Below are positions 46,418 through 55,464 of a DNA stretch of 64,000 nucleotides, piece by piece. The translations under genes and the position numbers were made by a program. Numbering within the stretch: the stretch's first letter is position 1; every line of letters starts with the position of its first letter. This stretch comes from an uncultured Sulfolobales archaeon (GTDB lineage: Archaea; Thermoproteota; Thermoprotei_A; Sulfolobales; Acidilobaceae): NCBI GenBank assembly GCA_937921695.1, contig CAKZTZ010000001.1, positions 62,001 through 126,000 of the forward strand, in the 5' to 3' direction. The notes beneath the pieces were generated by a model. It was not told where the DNA came from. It was given only the letters and a program-made list of their open reading frames with translations, and did no database searches.

Positions 46418-46699
46418 ATGTTTCACCTATTGTGGGATCGGCTTATGGCTGACCTTGTCCAAGTTATAGAGGATTGGACTACTAGGGTCACTGTGCTAGC
46501 GTGGGCTCTGTTCTTGTTAACGTGGAGTATAGGTTGGGCTCTTAGGGGTGCTCCAATACCTTTCAGTAGGATTAAGAGGTTTGGGTCCGGCCTTGTAGAA
46601 GACTCTGTCTGGGCTGCTTTCTGGCTTGCTGTCGGAGTTACAGTGTTTAAGTTCATAACATACTTGGCGAGCCTAATCTCCCAGGCTCTAGGATCTTAG
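46418..46699 (+). CDS. cedA1: Two-helix small membrane protein, CedA1-like pilin subunit
   Basis: The 93-residue protein consists of two hydrophobic helices (about 27-43 and 65-88) joined by a short basic loop (RGAPIPFSRIKRFGSG). This is the shape of CedA1, which in Aeropyrum forms the pilus of the crenarchaeal DNA-import machinery, related to bacterial conjugative pilins. Support comes mainly from the helix-hairpin layout and from the following CedA- and CedB-like genes. ATG 46418 follows GGAGGT by 9 bases; ATG 46445 is an alternative start without a clear ribosome site. Confidence 0.72.
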   Translation: MFHLLWDRLMADLVQVIEDWTTRVTVLAWALFLLTWSIGWALRGAPIPFSRIKRFGSGLVEDSVWAAFWLAVGVTVFKFITYLASLISQALGS

Positions 46700-46709
46700 A
46701 GGTGGCTCT

Positions 46710-48080
46710 ATGGACCCTGTTTACCTGGGCGTCTTAGCTATTAAACTAGCTGTCTTAACGTTCTATCTAGGCGTCCTAGTATATGCTCTCCCGCTACCTC
46801 TCAGGTCTGTTAAGAAGTGGGCTCCAGAACTCCTCTCAGACGGGGTTCAAGCTTTACTCATAGCCCTCATATACGGCACCCTCTACGTTGCTAGCTTGAA
46901 CTTAGCGGGGCTCCTGGGAGGCTCCTGGGCCCTTCTAGATGTTTGGTTCAAGAAATCTGTGGGGGTCATAGTTAACATTAAAATGTTCCTAGCAGCCCTG
47001 GGGGCTGTGCCCGTCCTCTCTAAAATCTCCGGGATCGCTTATGCCGTAGCGGGCCCCCTAGATAGGGCGGCGACCCTAGCCCTACTCTTCATGGTAACCC
47101 TTTCAGGGATAACAGAGCTTGTCGTAAACTATGGCCTAGCCCTCCTAGCTCTCGGGGTAGCCCTGTATGCTATCCCTTTTAAGCTAGCTAGGGGGGCGGG
47201 AGCGTGGCTCGTAGCTTTCATACTGGTTTTCAACGTGGGGCTACCCCTCCTACCAACCTTCATAGTAAGCCTAGCCTCTGAGCCCAGCGTGCCTGGGGAG
47301 GCTCCTAGTTTTTCAGTAGTTAAGGTTAAAGTAGTGTCAAACCACGGTCATCCAGCTTCTTATGGATTCCTAAAGATCCTTGACAGTAAAGCTAACATTG
47401 TAGCAGCGCACCCGCTAGACTCCAACGGCTATGCTACCCCACTGTACCCGGAGATTTCAGGCATACTGTTACCATCGAACATAGACCTTTACCCTATACT
47501 AGAATACGACGGCTACATGATACCTTTAAACCCCTCCCCCCTCAGGCTCGACACTCTAAACTCGAACTATGTAGAGCTCAGAGCACCCCATGTAGCCCTG
47601 TTCAGGGAGCCTCTAATAATGGTTTTATTATCGAACCTTAACTATGAGCTTAAAGACTCAGGCAGCTCTCTCACCATAATAACTAAGCTAGGCGGAGACA
47701 GCTATGTTGATGTGAGAGCCCCCTCAACATGCTCCCTAAACGTTACAGCTATAGGGGCTAGTGTAAATGTGGGCACCTGGGAGTGGAGGGGGGTTTCAGG
47801 GCCCTCATACATGGTTACAGCCGCCTCTGAAGGCGATTATGAAATAAACGTGACTATATATAATTGCAGCCCTACGAGCACCCCCCATTATGGAGATTCA
47901 AAGGATTATGCTGACAACCTAGCTAGGAGTTTCGCTTTCCTCGACTTAAACCTTATTAGAGCCTTCGTCCTCTACTATCTCACAGTCCCCTTCATATATG
48001 TTTTCATACTCTTCCTGGCTACAGCAAGCCTAGCTAGAGTCCTAGGGGGGAGGGATAGGATCCCGGTTAAGGTGGCCTAG
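46710..48080 (+). CDS. cedA: Polytopic membrane protein, CedA-like DNA-exchange channel
   Basis: The 456-residue protein has about six hydrophobic segments within residues 1-188. A beta-rich domain of about 215 residues follows (about 190-405) with three N-glycosylation sequons near its C-terminal end (NVT twice, NCS), then a last membrane helix at about 415-440. CedA is the polytopic component of the crenarchaeal DNA-exchange system and is compared to VirB6. Known short CedA proteins have little besides the helices, so the extracellular insert is notable. The gene lies 10 bases after cedA1 and 2 bases before the ATPase gene. The assignment rests on topology and context. Confidence 0.68.
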   Translation: MDPVYLGVLAIKLAVLTFYLGVLVYALPLPLRSVKKWAPELLSDGVQALLIALIYGTLYVASLNLAGLLGGSWALLDVWFKKSVGVIVNIKMFLAALGAVPVLSKISGIAYAVAGPLDRAATLALLFMVTLSGITELVVNYGLALLALGVALYAIPFKLARGAGAWLVAFILVFNVGLPLLPTFIVSLASEPSVPGEAPSFSVVKVKVVSNHGHPASYGFLKILDSKANIVAAHPLDSNGYATPLYPEISGILLPSNIDLYPILEYDGYMIPLNPSPLRLDTLNSNYVELRAPHVALFREPLIMVLLSNLNYELKDSGSSLTIITKLGGDSYVDVRAPSTCSLNVTAIGASVNVGTWEWRGVSGPSYMVTAASEGDYEINVTIYNCSPTSTPHYGDSKDYADNLARSFAFLDLNLIRAFVLYYLTVPFIYVFILFLATASLARVLGGRDRIPVKVA

Positions 48081-48082
48081 CA

Positions 48083-49618
48083 ATGGTGAACCCTATAGAC
48101 GCCTTAATAATAGTCCTAGCTTTCGCCTCCATAGCCTTAATAATTAGAAACTTGATAGTGTCGAGGGATTTAAAGCTCCCCATAAGGATTAAGGGGAGCT
48201 CCACCCTCAAAGTCACCATTGGAGGATCGAGCTTCTCAGGCTACATAATAGTGGCGGATAAGGCGCCGGCCGGCGGGCGCGAGGCTGCAGCAAGGCTTAT
48301 TGAAGTAGCTAAATCCATGAGGTCTAGCGTCACTTTCATATCGAGCATGTTTAAAGTTGAGGGGGGGAAGCTTCTAGGATTCATAGAGGAGGAGATTAAA
48401 AAAGCTGAACTAGCTTACGCTGCTACGAAACACGTTAGATACGCGGAGAGGCTCAAACTACTCCAAGACCTTTACAGGACTGTGTCTAGAGACCACAGGC
48501 CCTACCTGGGCTCTCTAGCATTAATACTCTGGGTGCCGGATGATGAAGAGAGCCATGAGAAGATTGTTGAAGCTTTCAAGAGCATAGCTGAGGCTGAAAC
48601 CGGTGCTTCATTCAAGATTCTCACGGGTAAAGTCGACTTAAGCTCAGCTATAACAAGCGTGCCGTCCATAGAGAGCTCGCTCAACATCCCAGCTGTAACA
48701 GTGGGCGAGGAAGATTTAGCTGATGGGAGGGGGGTCGTCTTAGGGAGGCTCTCTGAGAGGGAGGGAGTCTTAATTCTCGATTGGCCCAGGGATTTTGAGG
48801 CGCACATGGGGGTATTCGGCCCAACGGGGAGAGGTAAAACAGTGCTCCTCGCAGGTCTAGCAGCGCAGCTCGGCATTTTGAGCGAGAGCGCGTTAAACCC
48901 CTACATGGTCTTAGTAGTAGATCCTAAGGGCGACCTAGCCTCTATGCTTTCAGGGGTAGCCTCTAAAATTGTCAGGTTTAAGGGAGGCTGCATACCTATG
49001 CCCAGGCTCGACGGCTTAGCTTCCGAGCTTATAAAGTCTAGTAGTGAGACCGGGTGGGGTAGGAGCCGTGTAGAGCCCTGCCTTGGATCCCTAATAGAGA
49101 GGGGGCTCATAGTTTACGATTTATCAGAGCTCCCCAACGAGGATAGGAACGTTGCTGCAAGCCTCATAGTGTCTAGCCTTGTTATAGAAGCTTCTGAAAT
49201 AGGCCTCCCAGGCAGGATGGCACTCATAGTTGACGAGGCCTGGAGGGCCGCTCAAGGCCGGGCGACTCACATGGTGATAGCTCTGAGGGAGGGTAGGAGT
49301 AGGGGGCTCCACATAGTTTACGCTACCCAGTCGCCCATAGATGTGCCCGGGGCTGTCCTAGACAATACTAGGGCTATACTAGCTTTCGGGGGCTTCACTA
49401 GGAACTATGTTGAGCTAGCTGGGAGGCTAGGCCTTGAAAACGCGGACATCCTATTGAAACTCCCAGTGGGGGAGACTCTTATAAAACTAGGCGATAGGCC
49501 TCCAGTGAGGGTTTACTCATATAATTATAAATCCATGCTTGTGAAACAACTAATAAGTGGAGGTGGCGGGGATGTCTCTAGCGGCGAAAATGATAGAGGA
49601 GATGGAGAAAAACGCTGA
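48083..49618 (+). CDS. cedB: HerA/VirB4-like ATPase, CedB
   Basis: The 511-residue protein has an N-terminal membrane helix (residues 7-24), an alpha/beta N-terminal domain with charged helices, and a HerA/FtsK-type motor. The motor has Walker A GPTGRGKT near residue 246, DPKGDLASML, Walker B ALIVDEAW near 380 and a sensor region IVYATQSP. CedB powers DNA uptake in the crenarchaeal exchange system and belongs to the VirB4/HerA lineage. The N-terminal anchor and neighbouring CedA-like genes separate it from soluble HerA of the Mre11-Rad50 operon. Confidence 0.82.
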   Translation: MVNPIDALIIVLAFASIALIIRNLIVSRDLKLPIRIKGSSTLKVTIGGSSFSGYIIVADKAPAGGREAAARLIEVAKSMRSSVTFISSMFKVEGGKLLGFIEEEIKKAELAYAATKHVRYAERLKLLQDLYRTVSRDHRPYLGSLALILWVPDDEESHEKIVEAFKSIAEAETGASFKILTGKVDLSSAITSVPSIESSLNIPAVTVGEEDLADGRGVVLGRLSEREGVLILDWPRDFEAHMGVFGPTGRGKTVLLAGLAAQLGILSESALNPYMVLVVDPKGDLASMLSGVASKIVRFKGGCIPMPRLDGLASELIKSSSETGWGRSRVEPCLGSLIERGLIVYDLSELPNEDRNVAASLIVSSLVIEASEIGLPGRMALIVDEAWRAAQGRATHMVIALREGRSRGLHIVYATQSPIDVPGAVLDNTRAILAFGGFTRNYVELAGRLGLENADILLKLPVGETLIKLGDRPPVRVYSYNYKSMLVKQLISGGGGDVSSGENDRGDGEKR

Positions 49619-50165
49619 GCTGAGGAGGAGGTTCCTCAAAATAATCCTAGCTGAAATAGCTTTAGAACCAGATATAAGGATGGCTCTCGCAAACGCAATA
49701 ATAAGAGAGGCGGCCACGAAAACAGACCTAGCGGAGCTCACTAAGAAGATCGAGGGAGCCTTAGAGGAGAAAACGAGCAGAATAGAGTCATCAATGGTTA
49801 CTAAGGGAGAGTTTAAAGCCCTCAACATTAAAGTTGAAACTCTAGAAGCCTTAATAACAGATTACGGTAAGAGCATTAAAGACTTGAACAAGCTAGGAGA
49901 TAAACTATCATCCCTAGAGTCTTCAATGGAGGAATTGAAAGAGTCAATTAAAAGAGTAGGAGAGCTAGCGAGAGAAAACTCTAATAAAATAGAAGAGGTT
50001 AAAATAGGCTTAGAGGGTAAAGTCTCTTCTGTAACAGAAAGCTTCGAGGGTAAACTAGCCTCCCTTAAGAGGCCTATCAACATTATAACAGTTCTAAGTC
50101 TAACCTCACTAGCAGCCATAGCTGTTTTAGTACTATTATTCCTAGCCTATATAGGGGTTCTCTAG
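49572..50165 (+). CDS. Coiled-coil protein with C-terminal membrane anchor
   Basis: The protein has about 197 residues from ATG 49572, which follows GGAGGTGG. Residues 1-60 form a helical head (LAAKMIEEMEKNAELRRRFLKIILAEIALEPDIRMALANAII). A long coiled coil with heptad pattern follows to about residue 165, and one membrane helix closes the protein (INIITVLSLTSLAAIAVLVLLFLAYIG). It overlaps the end of the CedB gene by 47 bases, so it is translated with it. No family is recognised. A structural or regulatory part of the Ced apparatus is inferred from coupling. Confidence 0.78.
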   Translation: MSLAAKMIEEMEKNAELRRRFLKIILAEIALEPDIRMALANAIIREAATKTDLAELTKKIEGALEEKTSRIESSMVTKGEFKALNIKVETLEALITDYGKSIKDLNKLGDKLSSLESSMEELKESIKRVGELARENSNKIEEVKIGLEGKVSSVTESFEGKLASLKRPINIITVLSLTSLAAIAVLVLLFLAYIGVL

Positions 50166-50224
50166 CTCCCGCTCTAAAACCGTGCTAGGCTAGGGTAGAT
50201 TAGCCCTAGAGCTCCATTTAAAGT

Positions 50225-51181
50225 ATGGTGTTAGGTTTGGCTTTCCTCTACGGGGAGCTTTTAGAAGACCCGGGGGCTAAACTTAGGGAGCTTATTAAGA
50301 GCAGAGATATAATAGTTGCCCCGGGAGTCTTCGGCCCCGTGTTCGCCCTCCTAGCTGAGAGTATGGGTTTCGAGGCCGCCTACCTCTCGGGGGCTGCTTT
50401 CACAGGCTTCTACGCTATACCGGATATAGGTTTAATAACTTTGAGCGAGCTCGCCACAATGACCAGGTACACGGCTAGAGTCTCTAGGATACCTTTAATA
50501 GTAGATGCTGATACAGGCTTCGGAGAAGCTATCAATGTAGTGAGGACTGTTAGGGAGCTTGAAGAAGCGGGGGCTGCAGCTATCCAGATAGAGGACCAGG
50601 TTATGCCTAAGAAGTGTGGACACTTGCCGGGCAAGAACCTCATCCCCGCAGGCGATATGATGAAGAAGGTTAGGGCTGCAGTAGAGGCTAGGAGGAGAGA
50701 CACTCTTATAGTTGCCCGCACAGACGCTAGGGATGTTGAGGGTCTCGACGCTGCTATTGAGAGGGCCCAGCTATACGTTGACGCCGGCGCAGACATAGTA
50801 TTCCCTGAAGCTCTAAGGAGCATAGAGGAGTTCAGAGAGTTCGCTAGGAAAGTTAAGGCTCCACTACTCGCTAACATGACGGAGTTCGGGAAAACACCCT
50901 ACATTAAAGTCCAAGAGTTCAGGGAAGCCGGCTACAAGATAGTCATATTCCCGGCGACAATATTCAGGGTAGCCCTAGGAGCGGCTAGGGAAGCACTAGA
51001 TATTATAAAGAGGGAGGGAACACAAGTAAGCCTCCTCGACAAAATGATGACTAGGAGCGAGTTCTACAAGCTCATAGGCTACTCTGAATATGAATCAAGA
51101 GACTCTAAAATATCGGAGCAGGTTGACAAGATCCTGAAATCCAAGGCTAAAAACATGTTCAAGCCTGAGGAAACCCTTTAA
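50225..51181 (+). CDS. prpB: Isocitrate lyase/PEP mutase family enzyme, probably methylisocitrate lyase
   Basis: The 318-residue TIM-barrel enzyme has the catalytic segment KKCGHLPGKNLI (KKCGH motif), the metal-binding DADTGFG and IEDQVMPK strands, and VARTDARDVEGLDAAIERAQLY. This pattern is closest to methylisocitrate lyase, which splits 2-methylisocitrate into pyruvate and succinate. Related enzymes act on oxaloacetate or phosphonates. No citrate-synthase-like or dehydratase partner is adjacent. It has its own start region after the Ced-like operon. Confidence 0.82.
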   Translation: MVLGLAFLYGELLEDPGAKLRELIKSRDIIVAPGVFGPVFALLAESMGFEAAYLSGAAFTGFYAIPDIGLITLSELATMTRYTARVSRIPLIVDADTGFGEAINVVRTVRELEEAGAAAIQIEDQVMPKKCGHLPGKNLIPAGDMMKKVRAAVEARRRDTLIVARTDARDVEGLDAAIERAQLYVDAGADIVFPEALRSIEEFREFARKVKAPLLANMTEFGKTPYIKVQEFREAGYKIVIFPATIFRVALGAAREALDIIKREGTQVSLLDKMMTRSEFYKLIGYSEYESRDSKISEQVDKILKSKAKNMFKPEETL

Positions 51182-51216
51182 GGTCCAGCTAAGTGTAAGT
51201 CTAGAGGGTGCAAGTA

Positions 51217-51333
51217 TTGGGAGGTAAGCAGAAGACCACCCTCTTCATTACGGGGAAGGAGAAAGGTTCCGAAGCTTCTGAAGGTAAAGGTAAAAGTAAG
51301 CCCAGAAAACCTGAGGGTAAGCCTGGGAAGTGA
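51217..51333 (+). CDS. Small lysine/glycine-rich protein, 38 residues
   Basis: A TTG at 51217 lies 6 bases after GAGGGTG, and the frame of 39 codons ends at TGA 51331-51333. Its stop overlaps the GTG start of the following methyltransferase gene (GTGA), a sign of translational coupling. The peptide begins MGGKQKTTLF and ends in Gly/Lys/Pro repeats. It resembles the disordered basic tails of small archaeal ribosomal proteins (an S25e-like N-terminus comes to mind), but too little sequence exists for assignment. Confidence 0.55.
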   Translation: MGGKQKTTLFITGKEKGSEASEGKGKSKPRKPEGKPGK

Positions 51334-52184
51334 CTAGCCCCTTCGAGTGGCCCCCCAGGAGAAGGCGTAAGAAGCTGGCGGTAGCGTTACCAGCCAGCGT
51401 CTTAGCAACTGAGGAAACACTAGAACTTAAAACTCTCAAGACCGGCATAATAGGCAGGATACTCGCCGTTTACAGGGTCGATCAGGCCGCCCTATTTATG
51501 GATCCCGAGTCTAGGGAGGGGGACCTTAAACTCCTCAAGCTCCTCCTAGAATACATGGTCTCACCCCCCCATTTAAGGAGGAAACTCTACCCCATAACTA
51601 GGGAGCTCTCGGCGGCCGCCCTCCTCCCACCCTTAAGAATATATAGTCATGATATTCCAGAGGAGCTGAGGCCCGGGGTTAAACTTGATGTTTTAATAGA
51701 GTCTTGTAGAGGCTTGGAGTGCAAGGCTTATATTGGGAGGTGGGGCTACGGCTTTATAAGGGGGTTTTTCAAGCCTGGCGACGTGGTTACAGCTACTGTA
51801 GAGTCTGCGGGGGATAATATTGTCTTAAGCCCGTCCACGTGGGGGGAGGCTTATACAGGGTTCAAGGTTAAAGTAAAGCGTAAAGTTGAAGATTTAATAG
51901 AGAGTTTAAGGGTTGAAGGCTACCTCATAGTTTTAGCGAGTAAGTATGGGGGCTGGATATATGAAGTGCGTGATAGCATAAAGTCGAGGCTGCTAAATTC
52001 TAAAGGCCTCCTAGTGCTCTTCGGAGGACCCTACAAGTGCCTCTACGAGTATACTAATGGGAAACTCTATGATTTCATAGTTAACACTATACCCCTCCAG
52101 GGGGCGCTCACTGTTAGGACCGAGGAAGCTATGATAGCCACGCTCTCAGCCCTAGATAATACACTCGGATATTTCAACATGTAA
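51330..52184 (+). CDS. SPOUT RNA methyltransferase (PF02598 family)
   Basis: The 284-residue protein matches the putative RNA methyltransferase family found directly upstream of L3 in many archaea. It has an RKKLAVALPASVLATEETLELKTLKTGIIGRILAVYRVD opening strand, an inserted OB-like domain (about 95-180), and the knotted C-terminal part LLVLFGGPYKCLYEY ... IPLQGALTVRTEEAMIATLSAL. Eukaryotic relatives (SPOUT1/CENP-32) methylate 28S rRNA. The target here is probably 23S rRNA. GTG start coupled to the small upstream gene. Confidence 0.87.
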   Translation: MTSPFEWPPRRRRKKLAVALPASVLATEETLELKTLKTGIIGRILAVYRVDQAALFMDPESREGDLKLLKLLLEYMVSPPHLRRKLYPITRELSAAALLPPLRIYSHDIPEELRPGVKLDVLIESCRGLECKAYIGRWGYGFIRGFFKPGDVVTATVESAGDNIVLSPSTWGEAYTGFKVKVKRKVEDLIESLRVEGYLIVLASKYGGWIYEVRDSIKSRLLNSKGLLVLFGGPYKCLYEYTNGKLYDFIVNTIPLQGALTVRTEEAMIATLSALDNTLGYFNM

Positions 52185-52209
52185 GCCCCAGTTAATAGTA
52201 TATGGTAAA

Positions 52210-52218
52210 CTTATAAGG
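52210..52218 (+). promoter_or_regulatory. Promoter of the L3-L4-L23 operon (TATA box)
   Basis: CTTATAAGG lies 44 bases upstream of the L3 TTG, leaving a short leader with GAGGGT at 52242-52247. Confidence 0.55.
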
Positions 52219-52253
52219 TTAGGGTTTAACATAAGCCCTTAGAGGGTCTGCAA

Positions 52254-53291
52254 TTGGGTGCTAGGAAGAAGAGTGCCCCTAAAAGAGGGAGCCTCGGATA
52301 CTCCCCTAGAAAGAGGGCTTCAAGGCTAGTCCCGAGGATAAAATCGTGGCCAGAAGTAGATCTAGGTAAACCCGCACTCCTAGCATTCTTAGGCTACAAG
52401 GCTGGAATGACCCACGCCTACATTATAGATGATATTCCAGACAGCCCCACGAGCGGGAGGGAGATATTCGTCCCGGTTACTCTCGTGGAAACCCCGCCCA
52501 TGATAGTTTTAGCTGTGAGGCTCTACGGCCGCGACCCTAACAGGGGCTTATACACGCTAGGAGAAGCTTGGACAGCTCCCCCCCAAGAGCTTGAACTCCA
52601 CAGGAAGATACAGGCGCTAGGCTCCCCCAATACAGAGGATTCCCTCAAAAACCTCGAGAAGCTCCTGGATAAGGCTGTAGATGTTAGGGTAATACTCGCC
52701 TCCCAACCCAAGCTCGCCGGGGGGTTGAGTAAGAAGAAGCCCGACATACTGGAAGTTAAGGTAGGGGGGGTTCCCGATGTTAAAACCCTCTTCAACTATG
52801 CTGTGAGCAAGCTCGGCAAGGAGGTGAGGGTCTCGGAAGTATTCCAGCCAGGCATGCCTGTAGACATTATAGCTGTTACTAAGGGTAAAGGATTCCAAGG
52901 AGTTATAAAAAGGTGGGGGGTAAAGGAGCTACCTAGATGGCATAAACACAGGAAAGGTAGTAGGAGCGGGCCTGGGGTCAGGGGCTCCGCGGCGGGGAGC
53001 TGGTGGGAAGTGCCTCAGCCTGGCCAGACGGGGTTCCACAGGAGGACTGATTATAATAAGAGGATACTTTCCATAGGTGTTGACGGCTCCCTAGTAACCC
53101 CTGCAGGGGGGCTCCTCCACTATGGGGTTGTTAAGAGCGAGCACCTCATAATAGCTGGGAGCATACCTGGGGTTGTTAAGAGGCCTATGGTGTTAAGGTG
53201 GCCTATAAGGCCTCCAACATGGTACGCTAGGGTAGGGGCGTTGAAGCCTAAGATCACATATATCAGTGTTGGGAGCAAGCAGGGTAGCTAG
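52254..53291 (+). CDS. rpl3: Ribosomal protein L3
   Basis: L3 (uL3, 345 residues) helps form the peptidyl-transferase centre. Conserved blocks include the basic N-terminal tail, LAFLGYKAGMTHAYIID, DIIAVTKGKGFQGVIKRWGVK, HKHRKGSRSGPGVRGSAAGSWWEVPQPGQTGFHRRTDYNKRI and the C-terminal strand. The TTG start follows GAGGGT. Confidence 0.97.
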   Translation: MGARKKSAPKRGSLGYSPRKRASRLVPRIKSWPEVDLGKPALLAFLGYKAGMTHAYIIDDIPDSPTSGREIFVPVTLVETPPMIVLAVRLYGRDPNRGLYTLGEAWTAPPQELELHRKIQALGSPNTEDSLKNLEKLLDKAVDVRVILASQPKLAGGLSKKKPDILEVKVGGVPDVKTLFNYAVSKLGKEVRVSEVFQPGMPVDIIAVTKGKGFQGVIKRWGVKELPRWHKHRKGSRSGPGVRGSAAGSWWEVPQPGQTGFHRRTDYNKRILSIGVDGSLVTPAGGLLHYGVVKSEHLIIAGSIPGVVKRPMVLRWPIRPPTWYARVGALKPKITYISVGSKQGS

Positions 53292-53303
53292 AGGTGTGTA
53301 AAC

Positions 53304-54119
53304 ATGCATTCAAGCCTCACACTATACTTGAGAGACCCCGTCAAAGTCCCAGTATATGATATGAGCGGGAGCCAGCTTGATGAGATAGAGCTCCCCCCAA
53401 TATTCAGGCTCCCCGTCAGGAGAGATTTGATAAGGAGAGTCTTCCTAAGCGCTTTCACTGCAAGACTACAGCCTAAAGGCAGAGACCCCATGGCTGGCAA
53501 GAGGACTACTGCTGAGAGCCTAGGCATAGGCTATGGGATAGCTAGAGTTCCCAGGGTTAAAGGTAGTAGGAGGGCGGCTTTCATAGGCTCGGCTGTGGGG
53601 GGTATGACAACATTCCCGCCTAGGGTTGAAGCCAGGCTGTGGGAGAGGGTTAATAGGAAAGAAAAGATCCTTGGAACGCTGAGCGCCCTCTCAGCCACTT
53701 CTATAACTGAAATAGTGAGGGGGAGAGGCCATAAGTTCTCTGTCTCAGCGCTCCCAGTAATAATAGATTCTAAAGTCCTCGGCGAAATATCTAAGACTAG
53801 CGACGCGGAGGAGCTCCTCAAGAAACTAGGGTTATATGATGATGTTTTAAGAGCTAAAGAAAACACTAGGTGGAAAGCTGGAAAAGGAAAAAGGAGAGGT
53901 AGGAGATACAAAGAACCTAAAAGCATACTATTCATAATAGAAGACCACAAATCCCCCCTAGCAAAATCCTTAAGAAACATACCTGGAGTCGACATAGCAA
54001 CACCCAAAACCCTAAGCATACTCCACCTAGCACCCGGAGGGGAGCCCGGAAGACTAACAGTCATAACCACGGGAGCCCTAAAAGCCTTAGAAGAGAGGTT
54101 CAAGGTGAAAACGCCTTGA
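53304..54119 (+). CDS. rpl4: Ribosomal protein L4
   Basis: L4 (uL4, L1e type, 271 residues) extends a loop into the exit tunnel. Visible are the loop with [45 protein letters not shown] and the C-terminal Rossmann-like part with [39 protein letters not shown]. Its stop overlaps the L23 start (TTGA). Confidence 0.96.
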   Translation: MHSSLTLYLRDPVKVPVYDMSGSQLDEIELPPIFRLPVRRDLIRRVFLSAFTARLQPKGRDPMAGKRTTAESLGIGYGIARVPRVKGSRRAAFIGSAVGGMTTFPPRVEARLWERVNRKEKILGTLSALSATSITEIVRGRGHKFSVSALPVIIDSKVLGEISKTSDAEELLKKLGLYDDVLRAKENTRWKAGKGKRRGRRYKEPKSILFIIEDHKSPLAKSLRNIPGVDIATPKTLSILHLAPGGEPGRLTVITTGALKALEERFKVKTP

Positions 54120-54370
54120 AGAACGTTATAATAAGAGTGCACTCAAGCGAGAAAGCCAGCAGGCTCATGGACAACGAGAACATAATAACACTAACAGTAG
54201 ACAGGAGAGCCACAAAACACGATGTGAAAAGAGCTTTCGAGGAAATGTTCAAAGTTAAAGTAGTAGAAGTGAGAACACTAATAACAAGCAGGGGGGAGAA
54301 GAAAGCCTACGTAAAACTCTCCCCAGAAGTTAAAGCGAGAGAAATAGCTACAAGGATAGGCATAGTGTAA
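54116..54370 (+). CDS. rpl23: Ribosomal protein L23
   Basis: L23 (uL23, 84 residues) lies at the tunnel exit and binds SRP and NAC. The [49 protein letters not shown] pattern is complete. The start is TTG overlapping the L4 stop. The usual continuation (L2, S19, L22, S3) is missing; the next gene is on the other strand. Confidence 0.96.
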   Translation: MKNVIIRVHSSEKASRLMDNENIITLTVDRRATKHDVKRAFEEMFKVKVVEVRTLITSRGEKKAYVKLSPEVKAREIATRIGIV

Positions 54371-54525
54371 GCAACCTTAAAAAGAGCCCCATCAAAAGCT
54401 AAACACCCACGTTTTAAACACGCCTAAAGCTCTGCTACTATAACTATTTACCTTCATAGAGTCTGTTCTAAAGTGTGCTGGAGTTTTACACAGTATCCAG
54501 GCTGGGAGGTTTATGAATGTGGGGG

Positions 54526-55464
54526 TTACTCTTCCTCTATTTCAGGGATTTTAGCTTTGCCTTCTTCGACTGTCTCCATGATTTTCCTGGCTATGTCTCT
54601 GAAGGCTTGGGCTGCTTCCGATTCTGGATATTCTAGGAAGAATATTTTGCCTGCATCGTTACACTCTCTTATCCTGGGATCTATGGGGATTGCTCCTAGG
54701 AATGGTATATCGTATTCTTCAGCTATATCCTTGGCGGCGCCTTTTCCGAATATGTGTATAGTGTCTCCGTGGGGGCACCTGAAATAGCTCATGTTCTCTA
54801 TTATACCTACTATGGGGACCTTCATTTTACCGATGAAAGCTACAGCTTTCTTAACTACAGACTTGGAGACTTCGCTCGGTATTGTTACTAGGATGAAACC
54901 GCTCAGCTTAGGCACAGACTGTGCTATTGTAAGATGTTCATCGCCAGTTCCAGGAGGTAAGTCTACGAGGAGGTATTCCAGGGGGCCCCAGTTAACATAG
55001 GCTAGCAGCTCCCTTATAGCTCCAGCTTTAATAGGGCCCCTCCATATGAGCGCCACGTCATCCTTAGGTATGAGAAGCCCTATCGAGGCTACTTTAATAC
55101 CTGGAGGAGCCTCTATAGGGTCAACAGTCCCATCCATCCTCGCGAGCATGCCGTGGCCCGTTGGGATCCCAAGCATTTTATGTATGGATGGCCCGTGGAA
55201 GTCGAGGTCTAAAACCCCAACTTTCCTCCCTAAGACTGCTAGGGCGGCCGCCAGGCTTGATGTTACGAAAGACTTCCCCACCCCTCCTTTACTGCTCATT
55301 ATCGCGAGTTTATACTTGATCTTCATCATGTTAGCTGTGGCCATTGCTTGCTGTTTGGCTATCTCCTTCATCCTATCAGCTACAGCCTTATAGCCTCCAG
55401 CTTGGGTTTCTCCACTCTTCCTGTAATGGTCCATCCTCAAACTTTTATCTGCATCTTTCTGCAA
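54526..55464 (-). CDS. Mrp/Nbp35-type P-loop ATPase
   Basis: The 312-residue protein of the Mrp/ApbC/Nbp35 family, which assembles iron-sulfur clusters, has the deviant Walker A SSKGGVGKSFVTSSLAAALA, the DLDFHGPSIHKMLG switch and LVDLPPGTGDEHLTIAQSV. A single Cys (YFRCPHG) remains of the usual CxxC bridging cluster pair, so cluster binding may be altered. It is divergent from the DHPS-like gene. Confidence 0.92.
   Translation of the reverse strand: MQKDADKSLRMDHYRKSGETQAGGYKAVADRMKEIAKQQAMATANMMKIKYKLAIMSSKGGVGKSFVTSSLAAALAVLGRKVGVLDLDFHGPSIHKMLGIPTGHGMLARMDGTVDPIEAPPGIKVASIGLLIPKDDVALIWRGPIKAGAIRELLAYVNWGPLEYLLVDLPPGTGDEHLTIAQSVPKLSGFILVTIPSEVSKSVVKKAVAFIGKMKVPIVGIIENMSYFRCPHGDTIHIFGKGAAKDIAEEYDIPFLGAIPIDPRIRECNDAGKIFFLEYPESEAAQAFRDIARKIMETVEEGKAKIPEIEEE

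Noticed and set aside
50189..50208. CTAGGG/CCCTAG inverted repeat before prpB
   Set aside because: Six-base arms in a CTAG-rich stretch are likely by chance; no supporting context.
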